Source: Streptomyces sp. PT12
Lineage (GTDB): Bacteria; Actinomycetota; Actinomycetes; Streptomycetales; Streptomycetaceae
Length of the DNA stretch: 64,000 nucleotides
Assembly: GCF_003311645.1 (NCBI RefSeq)
Contig: NZ_QEST01000177.1
Span: forward strand, 1-64,000
Direction of reading: 5' to 3'
In this document: piece by piece, positions 41,579 through 49,152 of the stretch
How positions within the stretch are numbered: the stretch's first letter is position 1
Layout: the number at the start of each line of letters is the position of its first letter
The notes under the pieces: generated by a model
What the model saw: the letters and a program-made list of their open reading frames with translations, nothing else
Databases searched by the model: none
What the model was told of the DNA's origin: nothing
Translations under genes and position numbers: made by a program

Positions 41579-42646
41579 TCAGGGCAGGGGCTGGCGCAGG
41601 GCGGACTCGCCGCGCTCCCACGCCCCGCGCACCGCCTCGGCGAAACGGTCCTCAAGCCACACCGTCGCGTCCACCCCGAACACCACGTCCCTGGCGAGCC
41701 ACGGCTCGTCCTCGAGCAGGCCACCGACGACCTCGCGCCGCACCAGCTGCTCGTGCACCGCGTCCGCCTCGACGTGCTCCAGGTGGAAGCCGACCGCCGC
41801 CTCACCCGCCCCGACCCGCTCCAGCGCCTGCGCCATGCGCCGCGACCCCGGCGACGACATGGTCTCGAGCGCCGCGAAGTGCCCGACGAGACCGCCGCGC
41901 AGCCCCCTGTGGAGGCCGAGCATCGACATCACGTTCACGGTGCACAGCGCCTCGGCCGTGCCCGCCTCCTCCAGATACCGGCCATAGCCCGGGTTCAGCC
42001 CGAGGTCGGCCATCAGCTCCGCGTACAACCGCGCATGCGCCCGCTCCGCGCGCCCCGCCCCGAACTCGTCGTACTCCACGGCCACCAGCCCCGCCTTGGC
42101 CCGCCCGGAGAGCCGGGGGATGGCCCACGCGTGCGGGTCCGCCTCCTTGAGGTGGTAGAGCGAGCGCAACGCCGCGTACTCGCGCAGGTGCCACAGCTCA
42201 CCCTCGTCCCGCAGATAGAACGAGAGACCGGTCCCGTTCACCGGCTCGACCAGCAGCGCGTCCAACGCCTCCGCGGGCGTCTCGTGCGCGGGCGCGTCCG
42301 TGCGCAGCGCGCCGAGGAAGCGCTTCTCGAGCGCCCCGCGGAACCGCAGCAGCTCCGGATCCCACTCCCACGCCGCGTCCACGCCGTCGATGCCGCGGTA
42401 GTGCAGCTCGTAACAGAGGTAGAGCGCCAGCTGAAGATCCTCCCCATAGGGATCCGCCCCCTGGATCGAGCCCTCGGCGCACACCTCGACCGCGCGCCCC
42501 GGCTCGCGCCGGAGCGCGTCGATCAACGCCTCGGACACTCCCCCGCAAGCGGGAGGTACCCCCACCCCGCAAGCGGGAGGTACCCCCACCCCGCAAGCGG
42601 GAGGTACCCCCGCGTGAGGCAACGCGGACACCGCTGAGACATTCAT
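41579..42646 (-). CDS. Iron-containing redox enzyme family protein (haem-oxygenase-like diiron fold)
   Basis: A 355-residue all-helical protein. Ligand-type residues occur in ELHYRGIDGVDAAWEWDP (near residue 81), EYDEFGAGRAERAHARLYAELM near 195 and GFHLEHVEADAVHEQLV near 285, the Glu/His pattern of haem-oxygenase-like diiron oxygenases. ATG 42646 is followed by a repeat-derived segment (VPPACGVGVPPACG) before the conserved part begins near residue 38, so the original start may have been downstream. It is convergent with and adjacent to the CDGSH gene, a probable electron donor. Reactions known in this fold include oxidative chain cleavage and N-oxygenation; the substrate here is unknown. Confidence 0.8.
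   Translation of the reverse strand: MNVSAVSALPHAGVPPACGVGVPPACGVGVPPACGGVSEALIDALRREPGRAVEVCAEGSIQGADPYGEDLQLALYLCYELHYRGIDGVDAAWEWDPELLRFRGALEKRFLGALRTDAPAHETPAEALDALLVEPVNGTGLSFYLRDEGELWHLREYAALRSLYHLKEADPHAWAIPRLSGRAKAGLVAVEYDEFGAGRAERAHARLYAELMADLGLNPGYGRYLEEAGTAEALCTVNVMSMLGLHRGLRGGLVGHFAALETMSSPGSRRMAQALERVGAGEAAVGFHLEHVEADAVHEQLVRREVVGGLLEDEPWLARDVVFGVDATVWLEDRFAEAVRGAWERGESALRQPLP
42541..42611. repeat. Three 24-bp hairpin repeats inside the diiron gene
   Basis: Three tandem copies of a unit starting CCCCGCAAGCGGGAGGTACC and closing CCCCA; each contains the small palindrome CCCGCAAGCGGG. In frame they encode GVPPACGV. The unit resembles the short dispersed hairpin repeats common in streptomycete intergenic regions, here inside a gene and in frame. 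Confidence 0.88.
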
Positions 42647-42711
42647 GCGCCCCCGAGTACCCCACCGCGCCACCCCTACGCGACCCGCGCCCTCGCGGGG
42701 CCGCGCGCGCC

Positions 42712-43266
42712 TCAGACGCTGCCGTACCCCGGTGGCCGCTGCACCGGCAGATCGCTGATCCCCAGGTCCCGCCGCATCACCTGGCGCACCTCGTACAGCC
42801 ACTCCGAGCCGCGCGCCAGCCGCTCCGGCACGCCGTCGAGATCGCCGGACTCGACGCTCCTGTTGGTCTGCTCCAGCAGGTGGAACAGCCGCCCCGCCGC
42901 CTCCATCACCTCGTCGGGAACGGTCATCTGCGCCTCGGCGTACACATCGCGCGTCGCACGCCGGTCCGCCTCGCGCCGCTCGGTCAGCTCGGGCTCGACC
43001 CTCCCCGCGACCCGCGCCCTGTGGTCGCGGTACACCGCGGCGTGGTACTGCCGCAGCGACTGGTTCAGCGCGATGTACACGGCCCGGCGCGCCGCCATCT
43101 CCTCGCCGCGCTCCTGGGCCTCGCGCTCCCGCCGCCACTGCCGCTCGGCGTGGGTCAGCTGCACCGAAACGGCCCGCAGCGCGCCGCGGTGCGCCAGCAG
43201 GCCCGAGGCCAGGGTGCCGACCACGCCCGCCACCGCGACGATCAGCGCGCTCGTCGAGGCATCCAC
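42712..43266 (-). CDS. Membrane-anchored coiled protein of unknown function
   Basis: A 184-residue protein with one N-terminal membrane span (ALIVAVAGVVGTLASGLLA) and then a long charged helical region (QLTHAERQWRREREAQERGEEMAARRAVYIALNQSL), probably a coiled coil on the cytoplasmic side. Similar anchored helical proteins are common in streptomycetes and unassigned. GTG 43266 is preceded by GGGAGGGATC at a rather long distance. It is not clearly in an operon with its neighbours. Confidence 0.7.
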   Translation of the reverse strand: MDASTSALIVAVAGVVGTLASGLLAHRGALRAVSVQLTHAERQWRREREAQERGEEMAARRAVYIALNQSLRQYHAAVYRDHRARVAGRVEPELTERREADRRATRDVYAEAQMTVPDEVMEAAGRLFHLLEQTNRSVESGDLDGVPERLARGSEWLYEVRQVMRRDLGISDLPVQRPPGYGSV

Positions 43267-43296
43267 CCCTGCAAGATCCCTCCCGCTCGGATCCGC

Positions 43297-43839
43297 TCAG
43301 ACGCGTTCGAGGGGGCGGTGCGGGGACGTGGGGAGCTGGATCCTGACCGCGTCGCCCGGGCGGACGACGCCCCCGCGGCGGACCACGCCCATGATCCCGG
43401 CCCGCCGCACGACGTTCCCCGCGGCGTCGCGGCTGATCACCTTCTTCAGGAGCCCGTCCTGAAAGGCGTCGATCTGCACACAGGGGTTCCGCAGGCCCGT
43501 GACCTCGACCACCGCGCCGCCGCCGAGGTGCAGCAGGGTGCCCACGGGCAGGCCCAGGAGGTCGACGCCGGTCGTGGTGACGTTCTCGCCGAGCTCGCCA
43601 GGCGCGACGGGGAAGCCGTCGGCCGCGAGCTCGGCGAGCAGCTCCGCGTGGATGAGGTGGACCTGCCGAAGGTTCGGCTGGGTCGGGTCCTGCGCCATCC
43701 GCGAACGGTGCTTGACCGTGGCGCCCGCGTGGACGTCCCCCTCGACGCCAAGCCCCGCGAGCAGGGTGATGCTGTCCCGATTCGGCTTGGTGAACGTGTA
43801 CTCGCCGCTGCTGCTGACCGCCGTCACCGTCCCGTCCAT
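43297..43839 (-). CDS. MOSC-domain protein
   Basis: A 180-residue stand-alone MOSC domain (the C-terminal domain of molybdenum-cofactor sulfurases). LGVEGDVHAGATVKHRSRM near residue 30, RQVHLIHAELLAEL near 58, GENVTTTGVDLLGLPVGTLLHLG near 83 and the conserved Cys in GLRNPCVQIDAF (about 120), which binds the molybdenum ligand or carries sulfur, are all present. It is probably involved in moco-linked reduction of N-hydroxylated compounds or in sulfur transfer. ATG 43839 follows GGGAGTTCCGCGGC. A terminator separates it from the secreted-protein gene. Confidence 0.9.
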   Translation of the reverse strand: MDGTVTAVSSSGEYTFTKPNRDSITLLAGLGVEGDVHAGATVKHRSRMAQDPTQPNLRQVHLIHAELLAELAADGFPVAPGELGENVTTTGVDLLGLPVGTLLHLGGGAVVEVTGLRNPCVQIDAFQDGLLKKVISRDAAGNVVRRAGIMGVVRRGGVVRPGDAVRIQLPTSPHRPLERV

Positions 43840-43870
43840 GCCGCGGAACTCCCCTCTTCCGTCAGACGAT

Positions 43871-43897
43871 CGGCCCCCCAGTCTATCCGGGGGGCCG
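43871..43897. terminator. Hairpin terminator after the secreted-protein gene
   Basis: CGGCCCCCC (43871-43879) and GGGGGGCCG (43889-43897) form a 9-bp stem with a 9-nt loop, 49 bp downstream of the reverse-strand stop at 43946. Confidence 0.75.
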
Positions 43898-43945
43898 AAC
43901 GGTGGGGCCTGGTCGGGGGGGCCTGGTCGGCGGGGCCTGTGCCGG

Positions 43946-44470
43946 TCAGCAGCCGCCGCAGTTGTAGTAGGTGACGTCCCAGTGATTGCCCTCGCGGGCG
44001 TAGACGTTGCCCGAGCCCGACTCGTAGAGGGCGGCGCCGTCGCCGCGTTGGCCGATGTAGGTGAAGACGCCCGTGATGTAGCCGTCGATGCAGCTGTTGA
44101 GGCCGAAGTCGAGCTTGTAGCCGTTCCAGTGGCTGTAGGTGCCGCCCGCGTGGCCTGTCTCGGTGCCGCCGGTGATGTTGAGGGAGCAGCCGCTGGCGGA
44201 CCTGAGGGTCTGGGCGCCCTGCGCCGACTCGAGGTTGAGCTGGTCGAACGACGTACAGGTGGGGACGTTGCGGTCCGAACAGCCGCCGGATGACGACCAG
44301 GTGATGCCGGACGCCTGGAACATCGACGTGGCCTGGCTGTGGCTGATCTTGGTCACGAGCGGCGCGACATCGGCGCGCTCCGCCGCCGCGACGCCGCCGC
44401 CCGAGCCGAGGACGAGCGCACCGGCCGCGCCGACGGCGCCGACCGCGGACAGAACAGATCGCATACGCAT
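43946..44470 (-). CDS. Secreted protein of unknown function
   Basis: A 174-residue protein with a signal peptide (MRMRSVLSAVGAVGAAGALVLGSGGGVAAA). The mature part is rich in Gly/Ser/Tyr, with several cysteines in likely disulphides (GGCSDRNVPTCTSF, SASGCSLN, NSCIDGY, YNCGGC) and striking motifs GGTETGHAGGTYSHWNGYKLDFGLN and EGNHWDVTYY. The many aromatic/His positions (HWNGYKLD, NHWDV) suggest an extracellular enzyme or binding protein, and the pattern looks conserved, but I cannot name the family with certainty. ATG 44470 is the second of the in-frame starts and gives the best signal peptide. Confidence 0.75.
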   Translation of the reverse strand: MRMRSVLSAVGAVGAAGALVLGSGGGVAAAERADVAPLVTKISHSQATSMFQASGITWSSSGGCSDRNVPTCTSFDQLNLESAQGAQTLRSASGCSLNITGGTETGHAGGTYSHWNGYKLDFGLNSCIDGYITGVFTYIGQRGDGAALYESGSGNVYAREGNHWDVTYYNCGGC

Positions 44471-44607
44471 GTGGGGGGACCTCTCTTGGATGGGGGGCGC
44501 TGGATGTGGGGGTCTACGCGGGTTGAGGCCCGCATGGCGAACGTACCCACCAGCATGCACACGTCAACCTCGCGGCGGTCCCCTTTCCGCGCGGCCGATC
44601 CCTGCCG

Positions 44608-45681
44608 CTACGGCCGCGATCGCGGCCCGAACTCCTCACCCGCCCCGGCGCCCGCGCCCGCGCTCGCTGCCGCGTTCGTCCCGGCGCGTGCTCCGGCGCC
44701 CGCCCTGGCGTTCGCTCCGGCGCCTGCTCCGGCGCGCGTCCGCCGGTGCGTCGCCGCGCGGACCTCGGGGAGGCTGTCGGTGAGCAGGCCCGCGTATGCC
44801 GCGAGCAGCCCCGTCAGCCCGTCCACCTGGTCGCAGAGCCGGTCGAACTCCTCCGCGTCCTCGCGCGTCCAGTCCTCCGCCTGGCTGTTCAGCTCCTCGA
44901 CGCGCGACTCGGCCCGCACCGCGCGCCCCACCGCCATCGCCCCCGAGTGGACGCGTTCCACGGTGTCGGGCGCCGCCCCCGCCAGCAGGTCGGCCAGCTC
45001 GTTGGGGCTCGGCAGGCGCGGAATCCGGTGCTCGGTCCAGAACTCACCCCACAGGCGCCGCCGCCGCGCCTCGGGCCACGGGTCGTCGATGACCTTGACG
45101 TCGCCGCCCTCGCGATGGATCAACAGCCCGCTTCTGGACGCGAGTCCCAGCGCCTCGGCCATGAGGTCGTTGCGCTCGGGGCCGCCGTGCGCCGGGGTCG
45201 GCCCGAGCCACGCCGCCAGCTCGACCATCTGCCGGGTCTGGCGGTCGACCTCGGGGAGCTGCGCGACCTCCTTCTCGTCCATGGGGAGCGCGGGGTTGCC
45301 CGCGCCCAGGCGCACGCTCGTCACGGGTGCGCCCCCGGCCGCCGCTGCCAGGGCCACCGCCGCCGCGTCGGCCCACCAGGACACGAACTCGCGGGCGGCG
45401 TTGCGGTACCGGGTCGCGGAGTCGACGGCGAGGCGTTCACGCGTCGATGAGATGGCCATCTCGCAGTCGACGAGCGGGTGGCGCGTGCGGTCGCAACGCT
45501 CAAGGTGCGCCTCGCCCGCCTCCATCAGGCCGTCGCGGCGCCGCTGTTCGCCGTCGGATTCCCGAAGGAATTCGCGCACGGCCGTTCCAAGACCGGACAA
45601 GAATTGATCAACGGCCTCGTCCGACATGCCCACCATGGGCGAATCCCCACCGGAACCGGAAATCAGCGCGAGAACAGGCAC
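44608..45681 (-). CDS. Hypothetical protein with Ala/Gly-rich repetitive C-terminus
   Basis: A 357-residue protein not recognised. GTG 45681 has GGGAGGGA 6-7 bases upstream. The folded part (about 1-310) has two Trp-rich helical segments (ARRRRLWGEFWTEHRIPRLPSP; EFVSWWADAAAVALAAAAGG) and a possible zinc or disulphide triad (LERCDRTRHPLVDCEMA). The last about 45 residues are runs of AGAGAG with N/R/T interruptions, from GC-rich DNA repeats. It is divergent from popR, whose start is about 75 bp away, so both may share regulatory sequence. No signal or membrane segment is present. Confidence 0.6.
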   Translation of the reverse strand: MPVLALISGSGGDSPMVGMSDEAVDQFLSGLGTAVREFLRESDGEQRRRDGLMEAGEAHLERCDRTRHPLVDCEMAISSTRERLAVDSATRYRNAAREFVSWWADAAAVALAAAAGGAPVTSVRLGAGNPALPMDEKEVAQLPEVDRQTRQMVELAAWLGPTPAHGGPERNDLMAEALGLASRSGLLIHREGGDVKVIDDPWPEARRRRLWGEFWTEHRIPRLPSPNELADLLAGAAPDTVERVHSGAMAVGRAVRAESRVEELNSQAEDWTREDAEEFDRLCDQVDGLTGLLAAYAGLLTDSLPEVRAATHRRTRAGAGAGANARAGAGARAGTNAAASAGAGAGAGEEFGPRSRP

Positions 45682-45756
45682 ACAGAATCCCTCCCACCAT
45701 GTCGCGGCGCCACCATGGCGTCGGCTTGGCGAGCACCGTAGTGGCTGGGGGGACGG

Positions 45757-46224
45757 GTGTGGCCCGGACGCACGTGCCGTCACCCCATTCGGCGATGGCC
45801 CGTTCACAGGTGCTGCGAAGGGAGGCGCCCCGCCGGTTTCGCGGAGGGCGGAGGGCGGGGCCCTTCCCGCCGCCCGCCGCCTCCGGGGGAGCCGCTGTGG
45901 CGGCACGTCATCGGCGACGTGCTGCGCCGCGTCCGCCTCGACCAGGAGCGCACGCTCAAGGACGTGGCCGAGGCGGCCCGCATCTCCATGCCGTACCTGT
46001 CCGAGGTCGAACGCGGCCGCAAGGAGGCGTCGTCCGAGGTGCTGGCCGCGGCGGCAGGGGCGCTCGGCCTCGGCCTGGCCGACCTGCTCGGGCTCGCCCA
46101 GCGCGAGCTCGCCGAATGCGCCGTGCGCCGCTCCGCGCGCCGGAGCGAGGGCGGTGCCAGCGCGACCCATCGGGCCGCCGCGCGCCCCGGTTCGCACCGG
46201 GGCGAGGTCAGGCTCGCGGCCTGA
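45757..46224 (+). CDS. popR: XRE-family regulator of the clpP3-clpP4 operon (PopR-like)
   Basis: About 155 residues. The helix-turn-helix [60 protein letters not shown] is the ClgR/PopR type. It sits convergent to and 101 bp from a clpP pair, the arrangement of popR with clpP3-clpP4 in streptomycetes. The protein ends VRLAA: in S. lividans PopR is known to be degraded by ClpP1P2 through C-terminal alanines, so this tail is the expected degron. The N-terminus before LWRHVIGDV is Arg/Pro/Cys-rich and the GTG start at 45757 is uncertain. It is expected to activate clpP3-clpP4 when ClpP1P2 is missing or saturated. Confidence 0.75.
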   Translation: MWPGRTCRHPIRRWPVHRCCEGRRPAGFAEGGGRGPSRRPPPPGEPLWRHVIGDVLRRVRLDQERTLKDVAEAARISMPYLSEVERGRKEASSEVLAAAAGALGLGLADLLGLAQRELAECAVRRSARRSEGGASATHRAAARPGSHRGEVRLAA

Positions 46225-46325
46225 ACGCGAGCCCCCCGCGCCCGCGCCCGGAGCGCCCCGCTCCCTCCGCGCCCTCTCCGTTCCCTCCGTTCCCTCCGCA
46301 CCCTCCGCGCCGGTGGCGGCCTCGC

Positions 46326-46931
46326 TCAGGTCGCCACCGGGGTCCTCCTGCTCAGCACCTGGTCCGCGAGCCCGTAGGCCACCGCCTCCTGCGCGGTGAA
46401 CACCTTGTCGCGGTCCATGTCCGCCCGCAGCGTCGCCACATCGTGCCCGGTGTGCCGGGCCAGCACCTCCTCGACCTGCGACCTGATCCGCAGCATCTCC
46501 TTGGCGTGGAGGCTCAGATCGGACGCGGTCCCGCGCTGCCCCCGGCTGGCTGGCTGCCCGAGCAGCACGCGCGCGTGCTCGAGGACGGCCCGCCGCCCCG
46601 GATCGCCGCCCGCCAGCAGAACGGCCGCGGTCGAGGCCGCCTGCCCGACGCAGAACGTCGAGATCGGTGCGTTGACAAAGGTCATCGTGTCGTAGATCGC
46701 CATGAGCGAAGTGAACGAGCCACCGGGGGAGTTGATGTAGATCGAGATCTCGCGCTCGGGGTTCGCCGCCTCCAGGTGGAGCAGCTGGGCGATGACGACG
46801 CCCGCGACGCCGTCGTCGATCTCGGTGCCCAGGAAGACCACGCGCTCGGACAGCAGCCTGCTGTAGATGTCGAACGCGCGCTCGCCCCGCGGGGTGCGCT
46901 CGACCACCGTGGGAATCGTGTACTGACCCAT
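46326..46931 (-). CDS. clpP4: ClpP family subunit lacking the catalytic His (ClpP4-like)
   Basis: A 201-residue ClpP-fold protein. The nucleophile region [13 protein letters not shown] keeps Ser100. The His of the triad, normally in (V/M)(M/L)xHQP, is replaced: the segment reads [16 protein letters not shown], with Gly125 at the His position. The NSPGGS oxyanion loop is intact. ATG 46931 follows the clpP3 stop by one base. It is probably a structural or partly active ring in a ClpP3-ClpP4 heteromer. The change may be usual for this paralogue and needs comparison with other genomes. Confidence 0.85.
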   Translation of the reverse strand: MGQYTIPTVVERTPRGERAFDIYSRLLSERVVFLGTEIDDGVAGVVIAQLLHLEAANPEREISIYINSPGGSFTSLMAIYDTMTFVNAPISTFCVGQAASTAAVLLAGGDPGRRAVLEHARVLLGQPASRGQRGTASDLSLHAKEMLRIRSQVEEVLARHTGHDVATLRADMDRDKVFTAQEAVAYGLADQVLSRRTPVAT

Positions 46932-46932
46932 C

Positions 46933-47565
46933 TCAGAACCCCGTCCTGCGGTGCGCGTCCGCGGGCCGCACATCGGCCAGCGAGACGACGACGTGATCGA
47001 CCATGCCGTACGCCTTGGCCTCATCGGCCGTGAACCACCGGTCGCGGTCGCCGTCGCGCGAGATCGTCTCCGGCGTCTGGCCCGTGTGCTCGGCGGTGAT
47101 GCGCTCGATGGTCCGCTTGGTGAACTCGAGGTTTTCCGCCTGGATGGCGATGTCCGCCGTGGTCCCGCCGATGCCCGAGCTGACCTGGTGCATCATGATG
47201 CGGGCGTTGGGCAGCGCGTACCGCTTGCCTGGTGTCCCGACGGTGAGCAGGAACTGCCCCATGCTCGCGGCGAATCCCATGGCCAGCGTGGCCACGTCGT
47301 TGGGTATGAGCCGCATCGTGTCATAGATCGCAAGACCGTCGTGCACGGAGCCGCCAGGGCTGTTGATGCACAGGCTGATGTCCGCCCGCGGGTCCTCGGC
47401 GGAGAGCAGCAGCATCTGCGCGCAGATCCGGTTCGCCGACACCTCGTCCACCTGGGTCCCAAGAACGACGATGCGCTGCCCGAGCAACCGCTCGGCGAGA
47501 TGGTCGTCGAACCGCGACGGAGCCGTGTCCCCGTCCGCGGCCCACGGCCTTCGGGTGAGCACCAC
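46933..47565 (-). CDS. clpP3: ATP-dependent Clp protease proteolytic subunit (ClpP3-like)
   Basis: A 210-residue serine protease subunit with a complete triad: Ser101 in [11 protein letters not shown], His126 in [11 protein letters not shown], and an Asp in the [17 protein letters not shown] region near 180. NSPGGSV forms the oxyanion loop. GTG 47565 is chosen because GAGGAGG lies 8 bases upstream; the frame is open further upstream. It is first gene of the clpP3-clpP4 operon (1-bp gap). It works with a Clp ATPase to degrade proteins; in this genus the operon is a back-up for ClpP1P2, switched on by PopR. A PopR-like half palindrome lies about 100 bp upstream. Confidence 0.9.
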   Translation of the reverse strand: MVLTRRPWAADGDTAPSRFDDHLAERLLGQRIVVLGTQVDEVSANRICAQMLLLSAEDPRADISLCINSPGGSVHDGLAIYDTMRLIPNDVATLAMGFAASMGQFLLTVGTPGKRYALPNARIMMHQVSSGIGGTTADIAIQAENLEFTKRTIERITAEHTGQTPETISRDGDRDRWFTADEAKAYGMVDHVVVSLADVRPADAHRRTGF

Positions 47566-47666
47566 GATCGATCCTCCTCGTTCCACACCGCGGCGACCCT
47601 CACCGCGGCCCACCTAAAGTCTCGACCGAAAACCCCTACTTCCTCATGATTCTCGGCTCCCAGCAG

Positions 47667-47683
47667 ATTCGCCGACGGCAGAG
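47667..47683. promoter_or_regulatory. Candidate PopR operator upstream of clpP3
   Basis: ATTCGCC-GAC-GGCAGAG resembles the PopR palindrome as I remember it (TTCTGCC-3N-GGCAGAA): the right arm matches in 6 of 7 bases, the left arm only in part. It is about 100 bp upstream of the clpP3 start, in the only sizeable gap. The consensus is recalled, not checked. Confidence 0.35.
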
Positions 47684-47748
47684 CGGACCGGTCCCTTCGG
47701 CCGACGAGGGGCCCGGCCGACCCGCCCCGTTCGCCCCGCCCGCCCTGT

Positions 47749-48207
47749 TCAGTCCATGATCATCCGCACGCCGCCCGTCGTGCGGCCGTCGCCGCGTTCG
47801 CGTTGGCGGCGGATCGTCCAGGTGCCGGGGGTGATGCCCGTGGCGCCGTGTTCGGGGTGGATGAGGTGGCGGGGGCGCTGCCCCGGGTCAGGGCGATGGC
47901 CAGGCCCTGGGCGTCCCTGACGTGCGGGGTCCAGGCGCATGTGCCCGGGTCGGCGACCAGGGTGTGGGGGGTTGCCGCCGTTCGCGCCGCGCGGCTGCTC
48001 GACGCCTCCGGGCTCGACGTCCCGCCAGCGGGCCCACGGCGAACGGGTCACCCGGGGCAGCTCGGAGAACGGGACGACGATCAGGTCGCCCTGCGCCTGG
48101 ATGCCGTCGACCACCGGGATCGACAGCGAACGCTCCAGATGGGCCAGGACGCCGAGCCCCGTCCGCTCGGTCAGCTCGGCCAGGGTCAGCGGGGTGTGGT
48201 GCGTCAT
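47749..48207 (-). CDS. DUF6745-partner protein of unknown function, with an internal frame shift pair
   Basis: From ATG 48207 the product starts MTHHTPLTLAELTERTGLGVLAHLERSLSIPVVDGIQAQGDLIVVPFSEL, as in the small proteins encoded after DUF6745 genes in streptomycetes. The annotated frame then becomes Pro/Arg/Gly-rich between about 47972 and 47866, while the adjacent frame there reads HTLVADPGTCAWTPHVRDAQGLAIAL, the family sequence; the first frame resumes with HLIHPEHGATGITPGTW. One extra C after AAC (near 47972) and one missing C near 47866 would explain this. As given, the frame stays open over 152 residues with a scrambled middle. Function is unknown; it is 38 bp downstream of the DUF6745 gene. 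Confidence 0.65.
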   Translation of the reverse strand: MTHHTPLTLAELTERTGLGVLAHLERSLSIPVVDGIQAQGDLIVVPFSELPRVTRSPWARWRDVEPGGVEQPRGANGGNPPHPGRRPGHMRLDPARQGRPGPGHRPDPGQRPRHLIHPEHGATGITPGTWTIRRQRERGDGRTTGGVRMIMD

Positions 48208-48245
48208 GGATGTCACCGTTGGCGGCGTTGATGAACAGGGCCGTT

Positions 48246-48938
48246 TCATGTGCGGCGTCGTACCCGGGCGTACCGCGCGCCTGTCAGGCCATAGGTCCAG
48301 CCCGCGGCGGCCACCGGGTCGTCGAAGTACCCTGGGATGGCGAGGCCGTAGCGGCGGCGCCTCCCGTCGGGCTCGACCGAGCCGTTGGTCGCGACGACGA
48401 GGCGGGCCGACGCGCCCCACACCCGCGGGGGCACGTCGTACAGGGACAGGGGCGAGCCGGGGTTGCCAGGGTCGGCGGCGGTCGAGGCCAGGCGCAGCCC
48501 GGCCTCTTCGATGTAGCGGTCCCAGCCGAGCCGTTCGATGGCGGCCCCGCGGACCTCGATGTTGGCCTCCCGGTGGATCAGTTCGGGCGTGGGCCCCTCG
48601 ACGACCCACCGAGGCACGGTCGTTCCATGTAACGCGTACAGTTCCTCGCCGTCCCCGAACCGCACCGCTGGACCGTCGTCCCTGCGCAGCCGCAGCCCGC
48701 CGACGCGGCCACCGGGCAGCGACTCGGTATGTGTCTCGACGGGCCGCTCGGCCATCACACACACCCGGGGGCCGGGCCACCACCAGCCCGTCGAGTGTGC
48801 CAACTCGGCCCAGAGCCAGACCAGTTCGGAGTCCGGCCACAGCGCGCGCGGCCCGCCGAGCCACTCGTCGCGCACGGCGTGCGCCAGCGCGATGGCCTGC
48901 CGGGACATGTCGGAGATCGGCGGCGCCACGGCGCTCAC
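48246..48938 (-). CDS. DUF6745-domain protein, short form
   Basis: A 230-residue product with the C-terminal part of the DUF6745 family: RRDDGPAVRFGDGEELYALHGTTVPRWVVEGPTPELIHREANIEVRGAAIERLGWDRYIEEAG and ARLVVATNGSVEPDGRRRRYGLAIPGYFDDPVAAAGWTYGL. Full-length members are, as I recall, nearer 380-400 residues; here about 150 N-terminal residues are missing or the start is misread. GTG 48938 has only a weak ribosome site. Many members are modification- or immunity-like genes of unknown role in actinomycetes. It is followed by its usual small partner. Confidence 0.7.
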   Translation of the reverse strand: MSAVAPPISDMSRQAIALAHAVRDEWLGGPRALWPDSELVWLWAELAHSTGWWWPGPRVCVMAERPVETHTESLPGGRVGGLRLRRDDGPAVRFGDGEELYALHGTTVPRWVVEGPTPELIHREANIEVRGAAIERLGWDRYIEEAGLRLASTAADPGNPGSPLSLYDVPPRVWGASARLVVATNGSVEPDGRRRRYGLAIPGYFDDPVAAAGWTYGLTGARYARVRRRT

Positions 48939-49078
48939 CCGAGAGAGGCGGAAGCCGCCTTTCGAACGGTCATGAACGGAAGCGTGTTATCACCGGCGCG
49001 CCCTTGGCAACGGCGTTTTCCGGCGGGGGCGCCTTCGCGCAACGGCGTTGATCCGCAGGGGTGTTGCCCGCGCGCGAA

Positions 49079-49125
49079 GGGACCCGCCGCGCGCCTGGCC
49101 TGTGTCGGCGGGCGCGGCGGGTCCC
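49079..49125. terminator. Hairpin terminator downstream of the first LPMO gene
   Basis: A 14-bp inverted repeat, GGGACCCGCCGCGC (49079-49092) and its complement (49112-49125), ends 28 bp before the LPMO stop codon. Intrinsic type without U-tract. Confidence 0.75.
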
Positions 49126-49152
49126 CGGGGCGCAAGGCCCCTCGGGTGCGGC

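Noticed and set aside
42541-42611. Regularly spaced palindromic repeats as a mini CRISPR array
   Set aside because: Units are contiguous with no unique spacers and are in frame within a gene; no cas genes are near.
47803-48231. Forward frame of 142 codons across the DUF6745-partner gene
   Set aside because: Antisense to a gene recognised by family sequence; ends without any motif.
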